DNA of 64,000 nt from Erythrocercus mccallii (Eukaryota; Chordata; Aves; Passeriformes; Dicruridae), in contig VZRG01000855.1 in NCBI GenBank assembly GCA_013397435.1, forward strand, positions 62,001-126,000, in the 5' to 3' direction. Under the pieces are notes generated by a model. The model did not search any database, had not been told where the DNA came from, and worked only from the letters and a program-made list of their open reading frames with translations. This document shows, piece by piece, positions 1-10,695 of this stretch. Position numbers and translations under genes: made by a program. Every line of letters starts with the position of its first letter. The first letter of the stretch is position 1.

Positions 1-215
1 ACAGGAGAACATTATTGTGACCAGCAGAAAGTAAAATCTTAGTATGATTTTGTTTTAGATAGATATCGTGGTGCTACTTGTACACTTACCAGAAGTTCAG
101 ATCCTCATTTTAGTAACCAGATATTTTGTTTGTAAGTGTAAAAACACCTTTAGAATTTGAAATAGTATTTTCCATAAGATTATGGTCTTACTGGGGTTTT
201 TGTTTTCTATTTCAG

Positions 216-279
216 TACTCATACCCAGGAAAGATCTGCTACAGGACAACATTCCTTACTTAGATAAACCAACAAAAAC
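216..279 (+). CDS. candidate internal coding exon, gene unknown
   Basis: A 64-base segment sits between a pyrimidine-rich acceptor ending TATTTCAG and a donor starting GTAAGA. Only the third frame is open: it reads LIPRKDLLQDNIPYLDKPTK after two bases that would complete an earlier codon, and it leaves two bases over at the donor. The other two frames hit stops. The residue mix looks protein-like but I do not recognise it. No partner exon with a proven matching phase was found, although the 81-base segment at 1709 would fit by phase. Splice-like pairs of this quality also occur by chance in AT-rich vertebrate DNA, so this is a candidate only. Confidence 0.3.
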
Positions 280-1074
280 GTAAGAATCTTGAAGAAGTGT
301 TGTTACCAGGAAAACAGAGACTGTAATCAACTCACTGATTTTATTGAGTGCTGGGATATCATCATGCGCTTGTTCTGTGGAAGATAGTAATACTTCCACA
401 GAAATTAAAAGTACACTGCTGAATTGTGTTACTTCAACCAGAAATTTTTCTGATTATGACAGCTATCAGACAGAGATTGTTGCCCAGCAATCCCAGAGTT
501 TTTCAAAGCTATATAAAAATTAAATAGAATACTTACTACTGATAATATTTATTTTTTAAGTTTATTGTCAATCATAAGCTTCTTTGAAGTAATGAAAAAT
601 CATCTTGTGACATTTAACGTTAAATTTATACTTTGCACCAAAAGCATGATTTCTGAAGTTGTCATTAATTGTACACTAATATACTGTGATACTCTCTGCA
701 TGAAAGAGTTCTTAAAGGTTTATCTGAATAAATTATTTGTGTTTTACAGATGGTAGAGCATGTCTAGCGTTTTTCTTCCCCTACACAGTCTGGAATGAGC
801 AGGAATGTTAGGATTTGAGTTCTCAGATGACAGCACAAGAGAACCCAGCCACAACATAACCTAAGGATGTTGGTTTAGATCATGTGGTTTATGAATTTAT
901 GGTTTGCGTTTTAACTTGTAATCACTGAGTGACTGAGGCATTTTCCAAAGAAAAGGGCCCTGCTGTTTAGTTGCAAGTGAACCTGCCTAGAGTGAATATA
1001 TGAGAAGTTCAATTAGTAAGCCCTAATCATTTGCACTTTTTTTTTTAAGGATACTTCCTTGGTTCTTGTGGAAT

Positions 1075-1747
1075 TCATTGCAATGATTTGTTCACTTCCA
1101 TTTTAATTGGAAGGAGTTTCAACTGCAGTGGTACATAGAATCTTTTCTTTGTGAAATTGATAGCAGGTACCTTCCTAGGATCTAAGTACCTCACACGGGA
1201 ATGAGGTAGTCCAGTAATACATGAGTTACCAATGCTCACGTCATGAGTTCCAGTCTCCAAGATGTTTGCAGATCCGTATATGTACTGATTTGGCTTGACT
1301 GGCCGAGTAAACCAGAAGACTAGTGCCTCCATCCAGTCTCTTTCTCTCACAAAGTATGTCAATATGTCAAGCACTCCTTTCTTTAAAACTGTTGCCTCTG
1401 GCTGTGATGGCCAGGGCAGCCAGCAGCAAATACAGCTGTGAGTAACCCTCTTTGAATTTCACTGATACTCTCTGCACTGTAGCTAAAAGGCAGCAGGCAC
1501 ATGATGTGAGATAGAACAAAATTTCTGCACTTCTTGCCATTTGTTGTATTCTAGTGGCTCCACTACAAAACAAATGTCTCCATCTGTAAGGGATGTCCTG
1601 TTCTAAGCCCCTGGTATTGTTTACTTCCCTAAGGACAAACTGTTTTGTGTCTGGTTTCCTATCCTTCTGCAGCCTGCCTTCGTTGACTTTTTTTTTTTCT
1701 CCCATAAGGAGCATAAGAGAGTCATATGCCAGAAAGAGAAAATACAA
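1075..1747 (-). other. two overlapping minus-strand open frames, nature unknown
   Basis: The minus strand is open in one frame from about 1747 to 1367 (roughly 126 codons) and in another from about 1374 to 1075 (roughly 99 codons), overlapping by a few bases. The second frame has protein-like content, with segments such as REKDW-like RERDWMEALVFWF and IYGSANILETGTHDVSIGN, and could be the remnant of a coding sequence or retrocopy with a frame change. The first has a hydrophobic start preceded by an acceptor-like TCTCTTTACAG. The second frame begins at GTG, not ATG. I recognise no family. The opposite strand carries a competing exon candidate at 1709-1789, so at most one of the two readings is right. 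Confidence 0.2.
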
Positions 1748-1789
1748 GGTAGTAGCAACTGTAAAGAGAAAGCAAGAGCGTTGCCTCAG
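1709..1789 (+). CDS. candidate internal exon with strong splice sites
   Basis: The segment follows a run of eleven T plus CTCCCATAAG and ends CCTCAG before GTGAGATG, which are a strong acceptor and a near-ideal donor. It is 81 bases long and open in two frames. One (entered with one leftover base) is basic, with RKRKYKVVATVKRKQ, and agrees in phase with the candidate exon at 216-279. The other begins EHKRVICQKEK. No family is recognised. The protein-like minus-strand frame over the same bases is an alternative reading. Confidence 0.3.
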
Positions 1790-1799
1790 GTGAGATGAC

Positions 1800-4611
1800 T
1801 AACTTTTAAGCAGAAGTAACTAAGCAGGGGTCTGGCAGCACTGGGAAATTATACACCATTATACACCATTCAGGTGTACATCCCACGGCATGTTAGGGGG
1901 AATTCACCTCTCATAGCCACTGCTTTAGGCTGTGGATGTAGCCTTAGAGATTTTATTCTTCATAATGATTTTATAGAGCTGAGGTCTGGTAAGTTTTCAC
2001 TACTGATGTAAAATAGTATTGCCTGTTACTATGCAAAATATGTAGTAAAAGACATCAGTGATGTCAGCGGTAGATGGTGGTCTATATGCTGTTTGAGGAG
2101 GCTTCCTCAAGTGGAGAAATTTTTCATGTGACTATTGCTTTGGTATCGTTCTGCTGTAATGTGTTTCAGGTTTTATTTTTAGTAAGGTTACATCAGTAGA
2201 AATATAGTAGGGTAATGTCAACTTACAGGATCAGGCTTGCTATTCAATGGGCATTTGTGTCCTTCATCTTACATATATTTTGAATACTCCCAGTAAAAAT
2301 ACAGAATGAGGCATCTGAATAACATACACGACTGGTAACAATAAAGTACATTGTAAAAATGGTACAGTTTATTGGTCTTTGGAATGATTGTTCTTACACT
2401 CCTGTGCAGTATCTTTATGGTGTGTGTGTTAATATTCCATGTTCCTGCTGTCCTTGTGCATTCCTGGGCAGCAAAGCAAAACAAATTCTGCAGTGTTGAG
2501 ATGAAGAAAATCAAGATGCTACAAAAAAGGTTACTGACGTAAGAGGCTGACGTAAGGCCTATTCCTTGCTCTTATTCAATGTGATCTTAAATGGGAACCC
2601 AGGGGGTATCTAGACCAGGGTAAATGGGAATTTGAATGTGTTACTGACCCTAAAAGTATCTCAGACTTGGTTGCTGTCTGGGCCCTCTAGGTGTTTGCTA
2701 TCTTCAAATTTAACTTTTCAGTCTTGAAAGAATCTCACAAACCTGCTTAATGAGCAGCTGCTTATTAAGGTAATTAAAGGCTTCTTCATGCTAGTTGGTC
2801 GTAGCTATTCCTTATTTCCCTTACTTCATGCTTACCTGTTGGTTTGCATTCCAGAACCCAACCATCACCCCAGTTTCCCTTTTTAATTTCACTGGGTATG
2901 AATCTGGTCTTGATATTGCTGGGTTTGTGCTCATATATATCTTATTTTTGAATTAATACAAATAAAAGGACAGGAACTATTGTTGCAATCTTTCTTTGCT
3001 GAAACTTTTCAAGTCATTACGGGGTAATGAGTTTTCACTTAATGGCTTAGGAGGGGGAAAGAGTGATTGTTTACAACAGAAACTGTAGTTGAATAGGCTC
3101 ATGATAACACAATTCAATCACACTAAAGTTTTTTAGGTTTACTGGAACAGCAGAATTTTGAAAGCAAATGCATGTGCCTTTCCTTCTAGAGGAAGGACAC
3201 TTCATCAATCATAAAAGATATTCCTTAAAGGTAATAGTTCTTTAAACTTTAGTTTAATCATATCTGTATCAAAAAAACCCAAAAAAACAGAGGTCTTCTG
3301 CAGGCAGACAGGAAGTGCTCTTGGAAAAGCATCGGTGTTTGTTCAGACCTGCTCCAGTTCAGCTGCTATAGCCAAGAGGTCAGTGTGGTCTGACCAGCAC
3401 ACATTGCTGTGCAGGGCTGTGTCCATGACCTGTACAGAGACACCAGCAGTACTGCTTAGCAGGACCTGGTATTTTACAGGCAAGTTTCAGGTCTGCTCAA
3501 GGCAGTCACATGTGTACAGAGTTTGACAGAACATATGTCACCTCAATTATTCCATGTAGGAAAATTCTGAGCACTTCAGCTTTTGACCATCTACAAGAGA
3601 TGCAGCTGTTAGAACCTTCTGCCTTGGTGTTCTCTTTCATGTAGTGTTTACTTCATAAACACTGTAGCTTTATTGACAGCATTAAATACATCCAAAGAGT
3701 ATTTCCAGTTTAAATACCAAATTTTGGTCTTGTGTTAATCACCTTTCCCTCTCTTTTATTTAACATTAAAAATAAAAGATTTCTTCAAGGTTTCTTGATT
3801 TTTTTTTCTTCAAGATCAGGGTAGGGATCAAGCATAGTATTAGTATGTTTTCTATAGCCTGATGATCATAAAACACAGCTGATAGATTTAATCTATGAAT
3901 TGATTTTGTTTGTGTGGGTAGGATTTGTGCTGAACTCTTAACAGTTTCAGGTGAAACAAGGTGGTTGTTCTAATTTAGCATGGGGGAATTAATCCCCTTC
4001 TCTGATCCTGTGCACTTTGGTAAAGGAAGCACTTACTTGCTAATTTTACAGGGAGTGCTTTTAAACCACAAAGTGATTTTACAAAGACTTGATCTGGAAG
4101 TAGCATTGAAAGTTTAATATGGAGAGGTGGCTTGTACCTTCCCTAAGGAGCTAAGTTCTCAGTTTTTCAGGTAACATGAAATCAGCAAACCTTCAGTGAC
4201 ATAAGCATTTAGTCTTTTTCTTAGAGGTCCTGCCAGCTGAAGGAGCTGAAGTACTCTGACTGCTACATTAAATTATCAGTCCTGTTTATATCACACTGGG
4301 CTTGTAAATACAGCTTCAAGTACTGGCAGTTCTTTAAACTTCCTTTACAAAAGGAAAAGAAATATTGACAACTGAAAACTAAAAATAAAGGCTGACCAGT
4401 TTACAGGAAGAGCAGAGACCTAATACTACTGAGATCAGCTTTAGATAACTCACTCCAAACTACTTGCAGAATTCAATCCTTAAGTCTGAAGTTTGGTAGG
4501 CTGTCAAATCTTTGATCTCTAGTATTATGGGAAAATAATTAAAGCACAAATAGTAACATGAATTGACTATCAAGGTTGGTATTTGGTATTATATAATATA
4601 TATAGAGAGAG
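1800..4611. other. non-coding, AT-rich stretch
   Basis: I see no gene here. There is a short direct repeat of TTATACACCA near 1850, two copies of CTGACGTAAG near 2535-2555, and homopolymer runs. The open frames are short and not protein-like. Confidence 0.4.
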
Positions 4612-5084
4612 AGGTGCTGGAATGTGTCCAGTGCAGGGCAGCCAGGCTTGTGAAGGGTCTAGAAAACATGCCTTACAGGGAGTTGCTGAGGTAGCTGGGT
4701 TTGTTTAGTCACAAGAAGAGGAGGCCCAGGGGAAACCTCATTGCTCTCTACAACTCCTTGAAAGGAGGTTGCAGTGAGGTGGGGGTTGGTCTCTTCTACT
4801 GTGCCTGCAGTGATAGGAGCAGAGGAAATGGCCTTCAGATGAGACAGGAGAATCAGATTAGATATCAGAAAAATAAAGTTTCACTGTTAGGGCATGTCAG
4901 ACATTGGAATAGACTGCCCTGGGAGGTGGTGGAGTTACCATCTCTGAAGGTGATTAAAAGGCATCTGGATTCAGTGCTGGATGATGTGGGTTAGTGGTTT
5001 AGGGGTTACAGTGGTAGTGCTGGTTTGATGGTTGGACTTGGCAATCTTAGAGGTCTTTCCCAACCTTGATGATTCTATGATTTT
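4612..5084 (+). mobile_element. CR1 LINE, 3' end fragment
   Basis: The fragment reads as the typical bird CR1 tail: GGGCAGCCAGGCTTGTGAAGG, then the GTTGCTGAGGTAGCTGGG, CTCATTGCTCTCTACAACTCC, GACATTGGAATAGACTGCCC and TGGATGATGTGG blocks, ending CCAACCTTGATGATTCTATGA. CR1 elements are usually truncated at the 5' end and end in short ATTCTATG-type repeats without poly(A), and both are seen here. The open frames inside are remnants and should not be called as genes. It is of the same subfamily as the copy at 43.9 kb. Confidence 0.9.
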
Positions 5085-5836
5085 ACAGTTATGAAGTTTT
5101 GATACTTTGATAGTAAAGTTTATGTGACTTCTTTGAGGGTAAATCTGTGGCATAGATATCCAAATACCTAATTCTGTTGAAAGACTTCACTAGTGAAGCT
5201 TGTACACCATGACTTTTTTTTTCTGCCAGCAAGAATAAGTCTGTGGAGAGGAAAAGAGAGGAAAGTCATGTATTTATACTTTGGAAAATAGCAATAAGTT
5301 TAAATAATTTGCTCTTTTTATAAACAAATATTTCCATTTAACTTCAGTAATCTGGTTTGCCTCAAGATGGAGGAGTAAAAGCACCTACTTTTCAAATTAT
5401 GCTTTCCTTTTTCTTGTGGTATGTCCTCCAGGTTTTCATCTCATCTACATGAAAGGCTGTGGCTTGAAACCAGGATTAGTCAGGATTAGGTAAACAGCCA
5501 GTGAAATAATGACCTCTCGAACCTGGGGGAGAGGATGGCATACTTTGTGTTAGGCTGTAAAAGCGGGAGTTCTGCTGTTACACTTGCTGCTGTAGCAGTG
5601 GCAGACCTGTTCTCTGAGGTCAGTGGCTGGGGCTGAGGGTTGACTCAGCCACCCTGAACCACCCTTTCCAGCAGAAAGACACCTCCGTAAGTGAGCATGG
5701 GAACTTTGCTTACTGTGCACCAGAACTGCGCTAGTCAAAACAAGCAGGCAGTGACCTGTACCATACTCTACACTTTTCCCTGTCAATTTGTAAGGGAAGA
5801 ACAAAATGGTCATTGCAATGCCTCTGTACTGTTCCA
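5085..5836. other. non-coding stretch between CR1 and solo LTR
   Basis: No gene is seen. The part from about 5540 is richer in GC and carries chance open frames on both strands. Confidence 0.35.
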
Positions 5837-5840
5837 AGTG

Positions 5841-6489
5841 TGTAGAGGTGTAGAATGTCGTTGTGCTGCTTGGTTCCTTAAAGTTCTTTGTATGGTTTGC
5901 AGTTCCATATATGTTCCAATTGAGTTCTATGTACCCCAGTTGGACCCCTTTGTTCTCCCTCAGGATCTTTCCCACCAAAAATTGTTTACTCCTTTTGCCT
6001 CACATGTTTCCCGCTCTCTGTCCATGTGCCCCTGTCTGTCTGTCATCCAGTTCTGTTGTCCCATTGGGCACCTGTCCGTGGGGTGATGGGCTGGGTGATT
6101 GGCCGGCAAGAGATCATGCCATATCACCCCATACCCTGCCTTTCCCCATTGGTTACAACTGTAGTCACCCCACTTATGTCATCCCAAACCCCTCTGCAGA
6201 TTGGGTATCCCATGCTCTCCACCCCCAGTTAATGTTAATAAATACCCCGGTTCAGGGTGTGAAAGGCGCTCTCAAGTTCTCGGGTGCTCTCAGGCTCTGC
6301 TCAAGCTCTGGGGCTCCCAGGGGAATAAAACCTCCACTTGTCCACCCTATCTGAGAGTCCTGCTTCTGCCTTCCCGTCTTCGTTCCTCTTGCTGCTGCCT
6401 CCGACGAACGGAAAGCAAAAAGAACCCATGAGCAGACAGGAGTCTGCTGGTGTGTGGCTGCCCCCTGAGTCATAAAGAGCAGCCATACA
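5841..6489 (+). mobile_element. solo LTR of an endogenous retrovirus (4-bp target duplication)
   Basis: The element starts TGTAGAGG and ends CCATACA, so it has TGTA...TACA termini, and it is flanked by AGTG at 5837-5840 and 6490-6493, a 4-bp target-site duplication of the size made by gammaretroviral integrases. Plus-strand promoter-like features are in the expected order: a TATA-like TTAATAAATACC near 6236, a poly(A) signal AATAAA at about 6325, and a U5 of about 160 bases. There is no internal retroviral sequence, so this is a solo LTR left by recombination. The open frames over it are not genes. The exact ends rest on the inverted termini and the short duplication. Confidence 0.7.
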
Positions 6490-6493
6490 AGTG

Positions 6494-9400
6494 TGCATTT
6501 ATTAAGTGGTCTGTTGCTGTCCACCTGCACATGAACCAGCACTGATGTTTGCTGTGTGGAACTTTTATCCATCAATTTGTGCATTTTGTCCTTGGGAAGG
6601 CCACTATCCTTTGCTTCAGATTTTCTCTTGATGCTGAGAGGTCTGGAGTCAGTTTCTTGGAGGATTTTTGGAGACCCAGCACAAACTACCCATTAAAAAA
6701 AAAAAAAAAGTGTTTTTAAAGACAAGGGAGGGGAGGGACAAGCCTGCATTCTTCACACATAGCTGTGGCTATAGATGTCACAAGAGGAGCATGGCTTTCA
6801 GGCTGTAACGCCCCTGGATAATGTTTCAAATGCTACATAATATATATATATAGTACTTTGTAGCAGTTTGCCTTGTTATTCTGTAACATCCCACTGTATC
6901 AGCGGAAGAGATCTCTCACTGAGTATTGAGAAGGGACAAATTCTTACCTAGCTGAAAACAGTCCCTGAAGGATTTTCCCTTTAATATTAAGAATATGCCA
7001 GAATTTTAAAATTTTTGATCATTTTTATTTAATTATGCATATGGTTTCCTCAGTAATTTTGCTCTAAGCCTGCTTTGTGGAAATACAAGCAGACAAGTGG
7101 TCTCAATGGGCCCTGCAGTATTGTCCAATAGCAACTGAGGTAAGTCTGGCTTCTGTCAAACCAATACATTAAGTCCAAAATGAATGAGCTTAGGAATGAG
7201 AGCAAGAGCATTAAAATGCATAGAAGGAAGAGTAAATGGAATAAAGAAATATTAAGGACTAATTATGCATGAGTGAAAGAAAAATTTCCATGTATTAAGT
7301 TGTTCTTTAAACAATTTTCCTCTATAGATAAATGTCAGATTTTCATTGTTTAATTATAGTCTGCAGTGCAGACTGGAGATGAAGAGAAGATTGATTATAT
7401 TTGGACTAAAGAGAAACAGAGGACTGAATATAGAAATAATAAAGGCAAAAAGTATATTAATTTGTGCTTGGTCTGGCTTCATTGCAGTCATAATTAGAAC
7501 TACAGCATGTTCGGAAAGTTATTTCTTTGAGCAGAAAGGTTTAGGGTCAGTTACCTGTTTTGCAGTAATTTTTCTGTGTAATATTGCCTGTTTCTGCTTT
7601 AATTCAGGTGCATTCAGTGGGACTTAGATAAACAATTGCTCAATTGCAATGACTTGTGGAGATTTCTGGCTATATGTTTTATTCCTTATGGAGAATGAAG
7701 GAAGAAAATTTCCCCTATAAGAGGACTATGAACTTCTTATATGTTATAAAGATGAAGATCATATCAAAACTTTACCCATATTACTTTCTGATAATATTGT
7801 AGATGTGCACTCATTAGGTAAGAAGCTCTCAGCTTCTCACAATTTCATCAAAACACACAATTAAATCACTATAAGCTTTTTAGGTATAAGAAAATGAAAC
7901 ATCAACTTATGTCAGACTAACAGTACAAACAAAGAAAAAATAAAAAAGGACTCTAGAAATTGTGAGGTTCCTTTTGCAATGCCTTTAATGTGTGTTCAGA
8001 GAAGAAGCCATGTAGAAAAGTCTCAGGTGGGCAGAACTGTGACAGGTATGCTTCTCAGTACTGCTTTGCTTTAGCTGCTGGGCAAAAGGCAAAATTGAGG
8101 GAATTTGTGGCTCCAGTGACAAAACACTTGTCACGCAGTTGTAAAGGGTGCATTACCTGCCTTTGCCAGATGGGAAATGTGTTATGATGCACCAGCTACA
8201 TCAAATGATGGATCATACTTTAAAGCATGCTGTTTGATGTAGTTTCCATTGCCCTAAGAGAGGTTTGAAATTCTGTTTTAAGATGCATGGTGCGATTTAT
8301 TTCACTGTTTTCTAATCCATATTTCAATGAGTATTTGGAACTACAAACACTTAAAATAGAGAAGAAACATGCAAATGTCGGCACATGTGTTTTCTCCATT
8401 TCAGGGCAGAACACCTCAAATATGCAGGAGAAAAGCAGTGCAGAAAAAGCCCCCAAAACCTGGGAAAAGAGTAAACAACATTGTGTCAAGACATCCATTT
8501 TACATTGCTGCAGATTTCATAATTTTGTTCTTGTACAATTCTATTCATTTAAAACTCACTTTTCTACCAGGTGAAATAATTTATCAAATATATAGTAACT
8601 CAAACCACAGAAGTTAAGTCAGATGGTCTCTCAAGGATTTCTCTTAAGTCCTATTTCCTCTACTCCATGTCAAAGAAAGAAAATAATTAGACAAACTCTT
8701 AAAAGAAAAAAAAACCCAAACAAACCTGCAATAGCAATTGAACTGGATGGCTTTTGACCAGATGTAATACCTGGAACAGATTTGAAGCTAAAATCCCATT
8801 TAATCCCATAAACCTCACTTTTTGCAAGTAATGGGGTTCTGCAAATTTTAGCAACAAGAAAAAAAAAAAGATTTTTTTGTGTGTTTATTTTTATTTATGT
8901 ATTTATTTTTGTTTTATTTATATGACTGTTTCATATGTGGAAATTGCTAAGGGCTTGTGCTAAATAGAGGTGCACAAGCTACCTTAAAAGTTATTAAACA
9001 GGTGAAGAAATAATGTTTTGTATCCATATACATAAGGAAATGAAGAAGAATGAGCTGTAGTGCTGGCTGGTGTAAAACAGCACACTTGTGATATCATGCA
9101 CACGTGATATGATTATGCTGCAAATATATGCCCTCAGAAGGTAAGGTAATGCTGGGACAATTTAACAGCTATAAGCAGGGCTAAGAGGAAAATACAGACA
9201 GAATATCAAGAAGAGCATGAAGCACAGTTCTTTCTGATGTCAATTAGACTGTGATCATGACTTCTCATAGTGAAGTATTTTCTCCTGTAAAGCAGACACC
9301 CTTTTTGTTAGGATATTTGAAGTCTTAACATCCACAGTATCAGAGCATGTTCAATAGAAACATTAGAATGAGTAGCAATGAGGATTCAGCTGGAGGCTTG

Positions 9401-9732
9401 GAAAATAATGTGTTATATCAGTTATATTATATATTTGTTAAGTAATTGAGAAGCAATGTGCTCAACCACATTGAAGGCAGCAGAAGGTGAAAGGGAAGGA
9501 GCTTCCTACATATCCACCATTGCTTACAAGCAAATGAGGAGACAAGAAGAGAGATAGAAGATGTGCTGCACTTGGTGGGAGTAAACCTATACCCCTCTAC
9601 AGTTCATGATCTCTATAGCAGGAAGGGTTCCTGCCAGGTGACACAAGATGAAAATCCGGTGAGATGCTAGTCTTCTTTTTTTGTTTTAATAGTTTTTGTA
9701 TGAGAACTGCATATTAAACTTCTACTTGTGTG
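6494..9732. other. AT-rich non-coding stretch
   Basis: No gene is recognised. It has a 14-base A run near 6696, a T-rich simple stretch at about 8870-8935, a TA run near 6840, and one exon-like segment at 7069-7139 listed separately. Confidence 0.35.
7069..7139 (+). CDS. weak candidate internal exon
   Basis: An acceptor-like TTTTGCTCTAAG precedes it and a strong donor, CTGAG before GTAAGTCT, follows. The 71-base segment is open only in the third frame, which reads CFVEIQADKWSQWALQYC with an exact phase-0 end. Its entry phase does not match the exit phase of the exon candidates upstream. The residue content is plausible but matches nothing I know, and the acceptor is only moderate. Confidence 0.2.
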
Positions 9733-10695
9733 TGCTGGGTTGACACTGGTTAGATACCAGGTACTCACCAAAGCTACCCTATTCATCCCATCCTCAGCTG
9801 GACAGGGGAGAGAAAAGGCTTCCAGGATAAGGACAGGGAGGGATCACTCATCTGTTACCATCATGGGTAAAACAGGATCCACGTATGTAAAGTAGTTGAA
9901 TTTATAATAAATAAGATCAGATTAAGATAATGAGAAAATAAAACCAAATCTTAAAATACCTTCCCCCCACCCCTCCATTTCTTCCACACTTGTCTCTTGG
10001 TTTTCTCTGCCTCTTACCCCTGGTGCAGAGGGGTAGAGAATGGGTTCTGTTCATGCTTCACTCCTCACACTCTTCCCTTGCTCCAGTGTGGGGTCCCTCC
10101 TATGGGAGACAACTCTCCACAAACTTCTCCAACATGGGTTCTTCTCACAGACTTCACAAATTACTCCAGCATGAATCCCTTCCACAGCATGAATCCCTTC
10201 CTTCAGGAACAGGCTGCTCTGTAGTGGGTTTCCTGTGGGGTCACAAATCCTGCCAGCAAAACTGCTCCAGCCTGGGCTCTTCTCTCCATGGGTCCTGCCA
10301 AGAGCCTGCTCCAGCACAGGTTTCCTACAGGTTCCTGGTGTCCTTCAGGTGTATTTACCTTCTCCAGAGTGGTGTCCTCCATGGGCTGCAGGGGCACAGC
10401 TGCTTCACCATGGTCTGCAGGGAAATGTCTACTCCAGCACCTCCTGCCCCTCCTTCTTACTGACCTTGGTGTTTGCAGGACTCTTGTGTACTCACTGTCA
10501 TGTGTACTCACTCCTCCATCATCTGGCTGTGATTATTGCCACACAGGTTTTTGCCCCCTTCCTAAGTAGGGGCACTGCCACCATTGCTGATGGACTTGAC
10601 CTTGGCCAGTGGTTGCACCATTTTGGAGCCAGCTGGCAGTGGATCTTCTTTTCACTGAGACCCCTCAGCCACCAAAACCTTGCCACGTTGAATGA
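9733..10695. mobile_element. avian endogenous retrovirus LTR (ERVL-type likely)
   Basis: The segment begins TGCTGGGTTGACACTGG and contains the ordered blocks known from a very common bird LTR: GACAGGGAGGGATCACTCA, AAATCTTAAAATACCTTCCCCCCACCC, a series of degenerate repeats of the type CTCCAG-TGGGTTC, then CACCTCCTGCCCCTCCTTCTT, TGACCTTGGTGTTTGCAGG, ATTGCTGATGGACTTGACC, TTGGAGCCAGCTGGCA and CCAAAACCTTGCCAC at the end. The assignment to ERVL rests on memory of avian repeats, and orientation is not settled. All the open frames on both strands in this interval are chance frames in GC-rich LTR sequence. Confidence 0.65.

Noticed and set aside
4701..4994. 97-codon plus-strand frame ending HWNRLPWEVVELPSLKVIKR
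   Set aside because: This is the remnant at the 3' end of a CR1 element, not a separate gene.
5550..6584. Several overlapping frames of 65-163 codons
   Set aside because: They fall on the solo LTR and its GC-rich flank, on both strands, with no consistent protein character.
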